Made by a program: the position numbers and the translations under genes
Virus record (IMG/VR): IMGVR_UViG_3300002519_000006
Span: 14,776-45,231 of that record
Reading direction: 5' to 3' (one strand)
From: a virus
DNA length: 30,456 bases
In this document: in pieces, positions 12,101 to 19,000 of the stretch
Numbering within the stretch: the stretch's first letter is position 1
How the letters are laid out: each line of letters begins with the position of its first letter
The notes under the pieces: model-generated
Database searches by the model: none
Told to the model about the DNA's origin: nothing
What the model saw: the letters and a program-made list of their open reading frames with translations, nothing else

Positions 12101-12190
12101 TGACTCAACTTCGGACGCAATCTCGTTCTCAGACTTGTTGACGAGAGACTTTTGAAGTTCTATATTTTTAAATAAATCTTTTAAGCTCAT
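161..12190 (-). CDS. Giant 4009-aa baseplate/tail-fibre protein with gpI-like segment and multiple LamG modules
   Basis: A single uninterrupted 4009-codon frame. Seen in order: an N-terminal region (1-130); a LamG/concanavalin-like domain split into halves at about 170-275 and 524-640, with a complete second LamG module between them (about 276-523); a helical segment (about 690-870) ending in IYKSKGTLKSFRNLIRCFGI, which recalls P2 gpI-type tail proteins; another probable concanavalin-like sandwich (about 890-1110); a segment containing NKLRQLFFQNIENEPD (about 1300); further LamG modules at about 1780-2010 and 2250-2500; and a long unassigned C-terminal part. LamG domains usually bind glycans, so receptor or surface-polysaccharide contact is a reasonable inference. 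Placement after gp6/J and the 526-aa gene matches the P2 gpI/fibre position. The ATG at 12190 overlaps the preceding TGA (ATGA). No signal peptide is seen. It may combine roles that other phages split between wedge and fibre proteins, but that is inference. Confidence 0.85.
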   Translation of the reverse strand: MSLKDLFKNIELQKSLVNKSENEIASEVESVDYHRADIKNEKRFIPAVDYSQPKNFARYGSAKKYYTDAITNIYKTYPYDGSLYERIDWQNSSSFVDLYILENEYPRSTGYINFSYGGWGAQTSIDDGYGLPAELEYINIKGGPGLGGGPQSAGANIWNTSQNRESNLKLDVSGGVSLEFWLKKDAFDTDNTKKEVIFDLWNNEETGSGTYGRFRLELTASGHGDEGSNPFMLTLMSGTTGFQSRPVGANTITTASVADESWTHYAVTLKNTDTVNKSIFFDAAGENRINIGDWSDLIGGATTNARPFTAAAWVYLEEDTTETTPAIFNFSYYRNLLYNVSAEKFAFSVRLGGTITTLYTANTFPPGRWYYVAISYSGGSTYGDGNGTMEIYVNGVNETSTPTATTSVADIGATAYIGGYQITGDAFWDGYIGDVAIWNIVLTPTQIRTLYKRGSMNNLLAASTPAGLLSWWKMGNDPDDSFDGTDTPSATNNIVDQKGGMDGYSDSIITAMAASQIQSYSPSNNAVRVRFYADGDLNDTLDVGISTLTGSVGEIGGAKVATIGALVTSPSGSDGAQYAGKLSASLDEFRYWKTQRTSKDIGRYWFTQVGGGTNTDTANTNLGVYYKFNEGITGIASTDLTILDYSGRVTNGAWTRGATYYTGIRNTGSAIVSSSAATKEFRDPIIYSSNPNVAATQARLEASGSDYDITNNASMFNMFPSWMQEEDAERGSGLENLAQIMASYFDSLHLQIESINRLKDVAYVSGSNKPNVFANRLLEGRGLLSPELFLDADVLEQLADRSEDRLYDKSLTDIKNIIYKNIYNNLIHIYKSKGTLKSFRNLIRCFGIGEEIIKINMYGDNVEYQFRDNRTLKSVRKKFIDFNNIDRFTGTVYQQTSSLNTNTVGYISGAFELTGGYAQTIEAEIIFPKKLPLTHPDANTQEYQALDASLFGIHSASTDDEGDPTWGVDDAPNFQVYCTRNTSLSKAAKFKLSSSQHAGGVIPLLTSSYYSEVYDNSKWTFAVKIKPSKYPTADYITYSTNPNDYIVEFFGIQTDAGVTLNQFSLTGTISAPPAAFVTGSKRLYAGAHRQNFTGSVLTATDIKIGALRYWLDYLEDDIIVAHAKDVENYGRAHPLQNSYVYQHSASLGPGGNFGVSQIETLALNWDFEQVTGSSASGEFEVADYSSGSSPATRYGFLGPTLELRHPGRGLGFPTSSLKIVDTNFIPSAQLNLPENLYSEDTIKVLNTADESLFVQDSRPINFFFAFEKSMYQAISEEMLKMFSTIIDFNNIVGAPINRYRPHYKDLNKLRQLFFQNIENEPDLDKYIEFYKWFDSSLTQMLVQLIPASTAFSDKINLMIESHILERNKYDHKFPTLEMEAGDPLGTVQSILPLSPGWENTHHPVSNKQDQNANWWKELAERNSLSTFATQLSSSDAGVNFSRTRILNVTKETRNRKKTTHYRDKFRLSKVIYCGTNYHRNKKIGFVYTSTTPAGALIPGTNLPQNIMLAFGKDVDQTIDSIDDLGLHKKKRIDFTLDAQVNKGDNPSLVGHGNTLSPFSLYKITSSLPEWNASVNTGYNAVIAEGFTGSVLLTNLHADTYGHDMETPLQSPFTEKFVGGRQVRHIALNASGSRNPAFSGLDSADDRAEGYKILTGIDLTRSPIASVGALGLVSPDYPDPGSPAVSPPYLFNRPRAIYLRDELAKRPINIKNILMTGAVPQVRLSGTIMHSKIGNYIKNYQVVQTAGRSINDPFFQDQSFSFAQYPETLATRGRGVLAPPLVHSIEFADSTNAIDISNGATDGTPWDNRIGGAGAAAKAFGFSAWFYATGDGGLNYGRIINLSLIDRQLGWQGSTNTLRFYINGSTAGRVDSSTLNLNQWYHVVATYPGDTDGAPSIYINGVLDNNSQVAADAPVAIDGAISYIGNNSNLNQGFEGHLCDVAIWTKELSQADATEIYNNGRRWNLRSATISNHLLSWWQLGDNIRDGIYTAIQDEVPFQGGVPGNFLAGAIQKVSPPFVGALTNNLSGNLSYEIPERIGSNSNQTVIVNRFGAPGGYEVASLGYMDPAHEEKSVYNAHPFRNLSVRGPAGLNIDPNDEENRELDWIPWVWTEDQSGHWRALQALLTTHCGPYGSDPVFRPGINTGSLSAPAGGPLPNLEAVDALYGRLDLNENSCEPAYHKVNRNRRRRLELSGNFTGSSGFPLITGSRYDNWYVQHPIPQADRQYAWITASLDPGSSWFGYDEKEYYRYYPNTASVQFDGVGDYIDIGTPATWDALIGGAGSAAKPFSISAWVNPLDAGEAGFGRVVEMGTGDIRIRYTNDKLIQFQRAGSPAANYVKTADDTVPLSTWTHVVCTFDGALDAGGGAGDSYGRMKIYLNGADATVLGSTGASSPDNIDTYNSLIGNRAGTLSRCWDGYIDEVSIWNEALSAKQITRLYNNAGAHDLKRMDSNNLISWWRMGDGRRWGSQYGEIDGTNNLFFDQIGDRNGTRNSLDVAITPTSIAGSRYEVTAYYPMSDATISGSEWGSYVNSNSNFEWTWGGTPAIMANHAYAVSGSHVPTDFVGINFNLKDPVSCTTNILGFASTVPLWGQETGLANRTATQYANRNLDTPTLADERSQGMITNTSNPVGQSTANPGTTVNSFGAAAAYMFNALMLHRNGPYQYPSWKQVRTGEGPVARFHKKQNILSIRDGTYGAHTQAWTIWQNPRPKLVNTFKNYIEPCVASEHHPLEHIFVSLNKYDTKEGKQVSKKQVRKYISSFGNKIEYLSNLGQIWPQFGLKYDTDRGDLYFNRMNSLFVKAKAGIHTPFLKMLRCAANYKQRVYPAAYNAYLNRTRTRENYTIANIWNDARAARTVIDEEVMSWLPTVGEPVARTNPDASIWPLDAPTLFATSASALDTPYNGAGELQNNFTRYGVEVFMDGAGLVFQDLANLLTASTAIYNVPIPVGETSTGMPCMGGFAEWTAGTQANKRPYATYSEYCKNLRLIGKDYSIVPEFRISEKMDFYINEKGGDFLAPTTYFELTGGSISNEDETYSLCGVESDFFKTYMNSDFLKLFSIVDEKYDNKVLINDDILKRDVIALECTALLKFLPYKGFYPAERTVELSRLFSSSYAPYIEQGANIGYYSYNYSQDSAIGHRPLLDPLFGPGILFNTIKSGIAVDNYVIFNTLDNKSGLGWQYPWASCAASSVGTGTQLPEGMIQFPSASLLSMSAYPDDTYARGTQHPNPQSSPTNYETAQYGVQRIPFEALLRPRNYLSERAISGSWIIDQPGIQTGSLFWNSSASYAGAAQYLHSHRVRWTGGGSKLYELAADNFACETVNFFQKGLTSFASSIQDEFNDDFQMDKTYALRLNLYRTLDPVAGNHASNNSGMALTSSFTMYNRKSAFGMPCVLDQSQGIAKSGGPIHSASYAHVTPPYFDGSGSCTIIFTPDRNGQQQISDIWDNSIFVYDRALNRNATPDAMGTWFAMQLSSSFNLKRSVLGPSPLGNFATSPRWLIQTKFETPVLNFAGVETSVPFPPYSRGSGLPEYPEAYVYTRSDATLNNEVSIPIYNPDLDPAVFTSSSDVIWTRFVFEGTGGADTINGYGKSNLLQLTGSGGTNMNHLRNVINKVLFEGDGTNSMYAPVLLNLARRTDAGTNYYVHLTHSYNDITMPSAYPGQLSALTFQPYGWTGWQPSGGGAGAGDNFSIATSGMWHQYGAVPVGAEGLFAEITVPHVVTYSADDGTPVTVRAPEDLATRLGFEVGVPQRVGEVKSGGKLEEAVVALPFILCADGRRKFFELSRKQVELILDLNKADRLSFPDAIGLSTKVSETVKQQIAMMKKYVFPPRFDFVMNPEMAPIAMYIFEFSMEMDQIDYVDMWQNLPPGHQGSDSFSSKIEKKVSQIKHKLLARELLGRSEVNEDLQWVVFKVKKRAENNYNDFARKESTIYKGQISKGGTRVVDTRVIDPEPTLAYSYNWPYDYFSLVELVKVDTGIQYNSHTKPDSTVQITNEELNVNIVNPLLPVKSDE
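4685..5437 (-). repeat. LamG module C (paralogue of modules A and B)
   Basis: Encodes about residues 2252-2502 of the 4009-aa protein. Signatures in order are SVQFDGVGDYIDIG, ALIGGAGSAAKPFSISAWVN, WTHVVCTFDG, MKIYLNGADA, CWDGYIDEVSIWNEALSAKQ, LYNNAG and LISWWRMGD. Similarity to modules A and B is clear in protein and locally visible in DNA: the stretch coding for the LIGGAG motif near 5355-5375 resembles that near 6760-6780. Hand-counted G+C of one sample line (5041-5100) is 35 of 60, against 16 of 60 for a backbone line (8341-8400). Confidence 0.7.
6150..6850 (-). repeat. LamG module B (paralogue of modules A and C)
   Basis: Encodes about residues 1781-2013 of the 4009-aa protein. It opens with SIEFADSTNAIDIS, then RIGGAGAAAKAFGFSAWFY, WYHVVATYPG, SIYINGVLDN, GHLCDVAIWTKELS, EIYNNG and LLSWWQLGD. 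The shared GGA-xxAxxFxxSAW opening and LLSWWxxGD closing signatures make it a sibling of modules A and C. It sits between backbone segments ending near SFSFAQYPETLA and resuming near LSYEIPERIGSNSN. Boundaries are approximate. Confidence 0.7.
10622..11365 (-). repeat. LamG module A, nested inside another LamG domain
   Basis: Encodes about residues 276-523 of the 4009-aa protein. The module starts near ENRINIGDWSDLIGGA, has the central SAW-type strand (FTAAAWVY), WYYVAISY, the MEIYVNGV hairpin, GYIGDVAIWN, then TRTLYKR-like and LLSWWKMGN signatures. These match the general LamG_3 pattern (W..va.., lYvNG, G.iDev.iwn..L....i..ly). It interrupts a second LamG domain: the flanks SWTHYAVTLKNTDTVNKS and AVRVRFYADGDLNDT join into one ordinary LamG core once the module is removed. 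Boundaries are accurate to perhaps 10 residues. Confidence 0.7.
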
Positions 12191-13767
12191 TCTTCCACTC
12201 TAAACTTAAAGGCCTGTGGTTGCTCGGCCCAATCTCCTATAGAATCATTGTAATAGCTTAATCCAATTTGATAAGAATAACCCGCCTCTAACGTGGCCAT
12301 ATCCAAATCAAAATAATTTCCTGATACATCATAAGACAAATAAGTGCTTTTGCTACTACCAGTTCCATAAGATACTACTTCTAAATCATCTGTTACTCGA
12401 ATTATTTTATATGAGGCACTCTGCAAAGTAAGATTTGGGGGATTTGCATTCGCTACGACATATATGGTAGGGCTCCAATCCTTGTTCCGAATAAATAATC
12501 TAAAACGAGAAATTTCTTTACGAGTATAGGCTGCCTTCAGATTAGTAATTGATGTCATATATTCGAATGTGGGAGCATTATCATAAGCTACTAGCGTTTT
12601 GGGCGCCACTGTTCCTGTAAAGAATTGAGTCAAGTCAGGAGTGCCAAAGGTCCCCGTATGCCAAACATCAAAAATTCTAGCGAGGGGAGTGGCCGCCGCC
12701 GTAATAGCAACAGAAGCAGAATAAATTCCTGCTGAAACATATCCCCCCGTAACTGACTGGTTTCCGTTATGCAAAATTAATTTTGCTCCGGATGGGGCCG
12801 TATTTGCCAAAGAGCCAGAATAGAGACTCACCATTACAGATCCTGTGGTACCCACCTCTGGAATATTTGTTAGTTTTCCTCGAACGTAATTGTATAAATA
12901 TAGTGTATTTAAGTTGTCGGGGCCCGTTGCTAAGGAACTGCTATAATAAAAGCTACCACGATCGTCAGTTTTTCTCGAGTCCCAGCGCGCTTCGAGCACG
13001 GGCCGTTTGAAAAAATACTCCGAGCTCCGCGAAAAAAACTTTTTAGTAAAATAAGTATCTTTTGCTCCTACGGTATTTTGCAAGACTCCATCAGACGTGT
13101 CTTGGCCCGTAGAGCTAGAATAATAGGCTTCTTGGCTCGCAGTCAAATGGATTCCTAATCCATAATTATCATATTTTCCACCGGAGGATCCTAAAATCCA
13201 ATCTTCCACAACGGCACTAATATTCAATTCTATATTTTCATATCCATCATCAAAAAATACCTTATAGGTGGAAATCCCGGAGCCAGTTAAATAATCTCCT
13301 CCGGCTGCTGTCCACGTACCAATTCCTGCTGGTGAAGTACCAGAAGCATTCATCCAATTCGAGCCGCTCCCGTTGTACGTAACGTCCTTATATTCTTCCA
13401 TATCAAGTCCGACGCCCTCTTCCCATGATTGTGAAACGGGTACTATATCCAAGTAAAATCTTCGAGGTAGCGTAAAGGCGGTGCGAGCATTATACATTCT
13501 AAGATACCAATCCACGCTTCCACTCGCTGGGATTGTACCGGCTGTACGATCGGTAATTACTGAATCTACCGGGAATCTTATTAAGATGCGCGAAAGCTCC
13601 TGAGAAAGCCCGCTAGACCCTGACGCTTCACCGTAGATGGAAAAGACTTCTAATACGTCTGCGGCGCCCATATTAGATCCGGTTCCTCTTTGTGTGTCTA
13701 AAAGAGAAGATCTATACGCATTTGTAATCGTATTATCAGTAGTGGCTGTATACCTCTTAATTGCCAT
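12187..13767 (-). CDS. Virion protein with DNRLRE/CBM96-like beta domain, 526 aa
   Basis: A soluble, Ser/Gly/Tyr-rich beta protein. The N-terminal half (about 55-265) has the layout of DNRLRE/CBM96-type domains: an RILIRFPVD strand, an LRMYNA strand, a QSWEEG segment (W115), NWMNASG and a GTWTAAGGDY turn (W152), a VVEDWILG strand (W190), and the closing FFKRPVLEARWDS strand. DNRLRE domains occur in adhesive and carbohydrate-binding surface proteins. The C-terminal half looks like beta-sandwich repeats. It lies between gp6/J and the gpI-like giant gene, so a baseplate-to-fibre connector or adhesin is likely. Its ATG at 13767 shares a base with the TAA of the gp6-like gene (TAATG), and its TGA overlaps the next start. 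The domain call is by eye; the structural role is inferred. Confidence 0.6.
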   Translation of the reverse strand: MAIKRYTATTDNTITNAYRSSLLDTQRGTGSNMGAADVLEVFSIYGEASGSSGLSQELSRILIRFPVDSVITDRTAGTIPASGSVDWYLRMYNARTAFTLPRRFYLDIVPVSQSWEEGVGLDMEEYKDVTYNGSGSNWMNASGTSPAGIGTWTAAGGDYLTGSGISTYKVFFDDGYENIELNISAVVEDWILGSSGGKYDNYGLGIHLTASQEAYYSSSTGQDTSDGVLQNTVGAKDTYFTKKFFSRSSEYFFKRPVLEARWDSRKTDDRGSFYYSSSLATGPDNLNTLYLYNYVRGKLTNIPEVGTTGSVMVSLYSGSLANTAPSGAKLILHNGNQSVTGGYVSAGIYSASVAITAAATPLARIFDVWHTGTFGTPDLTQFFTGTVAPKTLVAYDNAPTFEYMTSITNLKAAYTRKEISRFRLFIRNKDWSPTIYVVANANPPNLTLQSASYKIIRVTDDLEVVSYGTGSSKSTYLSYDVSGNYFDLDMATLEAGYSYQIGLSYYNDSIGDWAEQPQAFKFRVEE

Positions 13768-15572
13768 TAAACTACACTTCCTTGAATGTCTCTATTAGGA
13801 AATTTAATTTCAAATACCGTATCCCTATCAGCAGTTACATAACGGCCATCATTTGATAAATGCTCCTCAAAGTCAAAAGATGTCCTAGAATATGCACCGC
13901 CCGTAGTTTTGGCTACAAACTGAACATCTAGAACATCAACCACATTGGGTACTTTTTGCAATTCTTTATAAATATCAGTCACAAAAATTGCCTCTCCTAT
14001 ATCAAAGGTATTATTAGTAAAATAATTTTTCAAGCTCAGGGTTGCAGCCTCCAAGGCATTAAATTTGTTTTCACTATAATCTGTAACAATCTTAAAATCA
14101 ATTCCAAAATTCACTATGCGCGCATTCAAAATATCTATAGTATCATTAATAATTTTGTAGTTAGCTAGCCATGTTCTTAAATTGTTTTTAAGAGTGGTGT
14201 TGGTCTCCACTAAAACGCCAGTTGTGTCTTCGGAAATTACATATAAATTTAAATTACGTTTAAATGAATCAAAATCCCTTTCAATGGTGCAACGCTTCAC
14301 CGCGCCGAAGCTCGGGGGCATAGCATATACAATTGCTTTATAATCTTGAACCGTTACGGCTCTATTTTGAGCTGCATAAAAACTAAAAACTCGTTGTTTG
14401 ATCTCATCTGCTGATGGAAGTTCAATATCGCCCAATATGGGTTCTACATTATTAACCTCTAGTGAATTATTTACTATATTTTGGAGTGACGGATTCAAAG
14501 AGTTCTGGGCCTCGAACTCTAAAATGGGAAAACTTACATTTTTCAAAGTATTCGAGGCTATATTAGCGTCTCCCGCATCATTAACCCGATAAAGAATAGT
14601 CAGCACTGTATTAGAGGGCGCCACACCAAACTTATCGGTAGCGGTTAGATTGGTGGGATCAAACTCTTGCTGTGTATAGTAATCGCGCCCGTGACGCTTT
14701 AACGTAATAGCGCTAGGATCTACAATCGATTGATTGGTTAATTCCGAATCGCTCCCGTATCCAAACTGTAGAAACGCTCTATCCCGTGTCTTTTCAAGCA
14801 CAAATCGACGTGGGACCGGGAGTGCTTTCAAAATAGACGGTACTACTGCTTTGTCTGAATTATTATTCCGAATCGCTTTAAAAACTATCTCTTGTGCCAA
14901 ATGATCTACTTCAAAATATTCGTGCCCTTCGCTGTCGGTAACCGATACAATTTCTGTAACTGCCGGATTTGCGATATCAAGCGTGAGAAATTTTTCAAAA
15001 TCCTCTATCGTTTCGGTTTGAATTTCGGTTTTTCCAGATATTACGGTCCCGGTTGCCTTAACAGCAAATTCGGTAGGTACCCCTGTCGTAGAATTAACTT
15101 TAGATACTATGACTTCGTTGTTATCGGCCCCAAAATAAATATCGTCAGTCAATGTAAATAACTGTCCGCTGAGGGAAGTAAATTGACTTCCCGCGCGCAA
15201 TGTAGGAAAATAGTTAGAATCTGGTACTCCAGCACCATCGGCGGGGATCGAAACATAAAATTGTACAAGCCCAGACGAAGAGTTAGAATCGCGATATTTA
15301 TATCCTAGCTGTCTTGCGATACGTACAACATTATCATATTCCAGAGAAGTATCTAAAAAGGATTCATTAACTTGATAATCAAGATAAAAAGAAAGTATAT
15401 CTCCAATATATGCCACCGAATCTATCATCATTGCGCCGAATCCGGCTTCATTAAAATCTTGAAAGCTATCAGCATAATAACGCTTGGCGTAATTCACAAG
15501 CTCTAATTTGATTGAATCAAAGTCGCGACTGGTATAATTTATTGCTGTTAATTTCTTTTTAGATTTAGCCAT
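13767..15572 (-). CDS. Baseplate wedge protein, T4 gp6 / P2 gpJ-like (Baseplate_J family)
   Basis: A 601-aa protein. In T4, gp6 dimers form the iris-like ring that joins baseplate wedges and relays the contraction trigger; gpJ plays the equivalent part in P2-type tails. Seen here: the typical N-terminal segment DFNEAGFGAMMIDSVAYIGD (39-58) followed by a helix on enclosure of FYLDYQ, and the Baseplate_J core with SADEIKQRVFSFYAAQNRAV leading to TVQDYKAIVYAMPPSFG (about 385-420). Length is close to T4 gp6 (660 aa). The ATG at 15572 is preceded by AGAAGGA about 10 bases upstream. The gp25-like gene lies directly upstream, the same W-J pairing seen in P2 and many contractile systems. Confidence 0.9.
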   Translation of the reverse strand: MAKSKKKLTAINYTSRDFDSIKLELVNYAKRYYADSFQDFNEAGFGAMMIDSVAYIGDILSFYLDYQVNESFLDTSLEYDNVVRIARQLGYKYRDSNSSSGLVQFYVSIPADGAGVPDSNYFPTLRAGSQFTSLSGQLFTLTDDIYFGADNNEVIVSKVNSTTGVPTEFAVKATGTVISGKTEIQTETIEDFEKFLTLDIANPAVTEIVSVTDSEGHEYFEVDHLAQEIVFKAIRNNNSDKAVVPSILKALPVPRRFVLEKTRDRAFLQFGYGSDSELTNQSIVDPSAITLKRHGRDYYTQQEFDPTNLTATDKFGVAPSNTVLTILYRVNDAGDANIASNTLKNVSFPILEFEAQNSLNPSLQNIVNNSLEVNNVEPILGDIELPSADEIKQRVFSFYAAQNRAVTVQDYKAIVYAMPPSFGAVKRCTIERDFDSFKRNLNLYVISEDTTGVLVETNTTLKNNLRTWLANYKIINDTIDILNARIVNFGIDFKIVTDYSENKFNALEAATLSLKNYFTNNTFDIGEAIFVTDIYKELQKVPNVVDVLDVQFVAKTTGGAYSRTSFDFEEHLSNDGRYVTADRDTVFEIKFPNRDIQGSVV

Positions 15573-15589
15573 TGATTTTTATCCTTCTA

Positions 15590-15985
15590 TTAAAGCGTGT
15601 TTGCGCTACTTCCTATTGTAAGCTGTTCTAAGTTTCCTCGGGGGGGTATAGAATAATCAATAGTAACTGACAGAAGGTTGTCCTCCCCTTCTATACCACT
15701 ACCAGGAACAAAAGAAATATCATTTATTTCCAAAAATGGCATATATTGATTAACTTGCGATACGATATTTTCAGAAATTTTTGCAAAGGTTGTCTCGGTC
15801 ATCTGCTCAAAAAAATAACTTCTTAAACCAACTCCAAAGTTTATATCCATTACACGCTCGCCAGGGGTTGTCAAAAGAAGATTTTTAAAATTTTGTTTAG
15901 CTACTTCTTCTAAAGTTAGATTAGCGGCATAAGCACCAATAATATTATCTATATAAAGAGGAAACTTGGGAGATAAACCTTTCAC
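15590..15985 (-). CDS. Baseplate wedge protein, T4 gp25 / P2 gpW-like
   Basis: A 131-aa protein of the GPW/gp25 family, which forms the wedge core and seeds sheath polymerisation at the baseplate. The diagnostic block is NLLLTTPGERVMDINFGVGL followed by RSYFFEQ (about 34-60), which matches the family's TxPGERxMxPxFGxxL..lFE pattern. Some databases label the family lysozyme, but no muramidase site is expected or seen. The start is GTG at 15985, preceded by AAAGGA at about 8 bases; no upstream ATG fits. It precedes the gp6/J-like gene by 17 bases. Confidence 0.88.
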   Translation of the reverse strand: MKGLSPKFPLYIDNIIGAYAANLTLEEVAKQNFKNLLLTTPGERVMDINFGVGLRSYFFEQMTETTFAKISENIVSQVNQYMPFLEINDISFVPGSGIEGEDNLLSVTIDYSIPPRGNLEQLTIGSSANTL

Positions 15986-16010
15986 TGTGTTTTCCTTTCA
16001 GTTTAATTAG

Positions 16011-16021
16011 TTTATTATATA
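16011..16021 (-). promoter_or_regulatory. AT-rich late-promoter-like element in the largest intergenic gap
   Basis: The 47-base gap 15986-16032 is the longest non-coding stretch in the window. On the minus strand it holds TATATAATAAA, which resembles, but does not match, the T4 late consensus TATAAATA read by gp55-type sigma factors. It lies about 26 bases before the GTG of the gp25-like gene. It could also be chance A+T richness. Confidence 0.25.
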
Positions 16022-16032
16022 GTTCTTGTTCC

Positions 16033-19000
16033 TTATTCGCATTCAAAACTGGTTTGATCTGCCTCATCGCCGGCGTCGCCGGCGGGACCACCGCCACCAG
16101 GCGCCGGGGCGCCGCCACCCGGTGCACCGTCCGCAGGTGCTGTCTGTGCCGGGTCAGCGCATGCCCACGTCGAAGTGGGGCTCTCAGATAACTGATCATT
16201 CTCGCTGTCCGATCCCAACCCTGCCGGGGGAGCGGCAAAGTGAGGATCGTCGCCAAGTATACATTCTTCTAGAGCCTTTTGATGATCAAACATTTCTTGT
16301 AACTCCTCTGCAGAAAGATCGAAAAGGATATACGCCCAACCTAGCGGGCCAGGAGGCAAAATAGCCATATAAGGTAGTGTTCCGATCAAATCAAAACCAA
16401 AAGGCTTAAACTTTGGACGCAATGGTTTTGGCAGCGCTACTAAGTCTGTGTCGACTTGTTCCTGTAGTCTTTCAAGCATGTTGTCGAGGGTACCCTGGCT
16501 ATCGTACGTTCTTACCATTTGAAACACCTGGCCGCTTACATCACGAATTTTTTTACCCACCACAACATGGGGATCAATTAATTCTGCTAATCCTTTTAGA
16601 ATTAATTTGGGAGTTTCCAGGAACATCTTTAACAGGAACGACATCCCCATAGCCGCAAACTCGCTAGCGGCCGTTCCAAGAAGTCCAGCAGCGGCTAGCC
16701 CTGCTCTCTGTGAGGCCGTCTGAGACTCTTTATCCACATATGCATAATCATCGCCGGCGAGGGCCGCTTTTAATATAATCCTCAACGATTTTTTAGTGTC
16801 ATTAAAAATGATATCATACTCGCGGGTGTCGCCTCCGGTTACCAAAAGTCCATACATAAACAAAAATGTTATAACATCTTTAGCATTAATGGCCTTTCCA
16901 AATAATTCTTTAAAGGCTTCGCTCTGGGCCATCTCGTTGAGTATATTATTTTTATAGTACAAGAAATAATTATTTGTAATGTCGTCACGTATGTACGGTG
17001 GCGGAAGAAAGTCTGACCCACGCAGTTTATTGCTCCACATATAGGGATTTAATAGGTTGCGATCGAGTTTGCTTATAAGTTGGCGGTCAGCTTGTACACT
17101 AGTGGGAACAGAAATGCTATACCTGCTGGAGGCCATCGGCAGAAGAAGTGCACTTTTATTTCTTATTAGCTTTGAAGCCTGACTAACTGGGGTCCGGACT
17201 CCCATAATATTAATCAGGCCGTTCATCAAGTTATGAACTTCAGTACCGTTCGCTGGGTACGACATGCTCGAGTTACTGTTCTCACCGCCGACGGTGAGCA
17301 TCGAGAGCATTCCGAAGGGCGATGTTGGAGGAGTATAATATACCACTCGCGATCCAACATTAACATTAGTAACAATTTCGCCCAAAATCTCATCAAGCCA
17401 TTCATTGTCAGTCCATGTCTCCGAAGCATCCGGTGGGGCTAAACCAAGTTGTGCCTCGGTGGGACTGTCTGGCGTCGGCTGCTGCCCGGGCCGGGACTCT
17501 CTTTCCGGCTCCTGGCCGGGCAACGCGAGGAGCCCGGAATCGTCGTCATCGCCAACGCCATAAGATAAAAGAAAGTCCTCCAGGTCATCACGACGTACAT
17601 TCATCAATGCGGTCATCATGTGAGCTGAGTACTCGTCAAATGGTACTATGAGCGTCGGCCTTGCGCCCCATGCTTCATCGCCGTCGTCGATGACGGACGG
17701 GGACGCGTCATGAACTCCCGGGGTTTTATAAATATCAGTTACATCTTCGGCAGTTAGGCTATACCATGGTTGCGCTTCGAAGAAATAGGTCCCGTCCTGG
17801 TTCTCGGTACCGAAGTAGGGATCCCCCTCACTAGGGCCGATATTATCGTCAGCATCGCCGGGATCTTCTTTCCATATAGTAACTTTAACTTTGATATGGT
17901 TATTAAAATCTTTATACAAATGCGACACGAACTGGTGCGACCAGTGGCCGTGGTCGGAGAGGTGGCTGACCAAGCCAAAATCACTTGGATTATAATTTAT
18001 ATTCTGCACCGCGTCACCGATCACGTACTTCCGGCCGCTGGCGACGGTTGGCTCTGAGGCAGTGAATCGTCTAATCAGCTGCGACCGGCTGCCCTCGTGC
18101 TTCGCCAGCACACAATCCCAATAGGTGACTGTCGAGCCGGCTACACCATTGCAGGGCTCGTCGCCTTCCGCGATGTGGTCGAGCCCCACGCTGGCCGCTT
18201 CAAAATCGAACCCGGTTGGGAGATCCGGATAGGCAACTTTCCTATCCAGTCGTAACTCGCGGGGTTTACTTATTATCACGTCAGACATTGAGGCCTCTTG
18301 ATTGCCAGACTGCCTATCAGAGTAACCGACGAACTGGCCGGCGAGGCCGTTGGTGAGGCTCACAGTTCCGTAGTACTCATGCTCATATTCCAGACTATCA
18401 TATCCGTGGCCTGCACCATATGCATGAGGGGCATGTTTGGACAGGCTGTCTTCATGGATATCCTGCGCTCCAGGATCCTGGTCGGGGCGCGTGGTGCGTA
18501 CATCCCTAATCATGTGGCCATCCAGGTGGTTCAGTCTAATATCGGCGTACCGGATGTCGGACCCTTCGGGGCGGTGGTGCTTCGAAAGAGCGAAGTTAAT
18601 CCAGTCTTCGTCCTGAACAAACCCGTTCACGTATGCGCCGCCCGTCATCTGCGACGCGCGTGTAGTCATCATCATACGTTTCATAAAAAATCTTACAGCA
18701 TCATAATTATCAAGATTCAAAAATCCGATGTAGCCCTTGTCGTAGTTGCCGATGCCCGTGACGAGGCCGGCATCGTCTTGCGATATTCCGGTGGCCGGGA
18801 TGTGGGGGGTGATGAATGCTAGTTTTATGGTTCTCAAGAATTTATCTATTTGAGTGGCGCCTAGTTTTGCTTTGAGGCTCTCGTCGTTCAGCCCATTAAG
18901 AAAATGATCAAATCTCTCAGTGCTTACTACGTGGCGGACCTTGCCGGCAGAATACGCGCCGGGGGGCACGGGGGGGGTTCCTTCCGCAGCAATGAGTGCG

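Noticed and set aside
161-12190. Diversity-generating retroelement variable region in the LamG-rich protein
   Set aside because: No template repeat or reverse transcriptase is seen in this window, and the repeated modules are diverged paralogues rather than adenine-mutated copies.
16060-16150. G+C-rich hairpin/terminator at the end of the 2410-aa gene
   Set aside because: The G+C richness comes from Gly/Pro/Ala codons of the low-complexity C-terminal tail, and no U-run follows on the minus strand.
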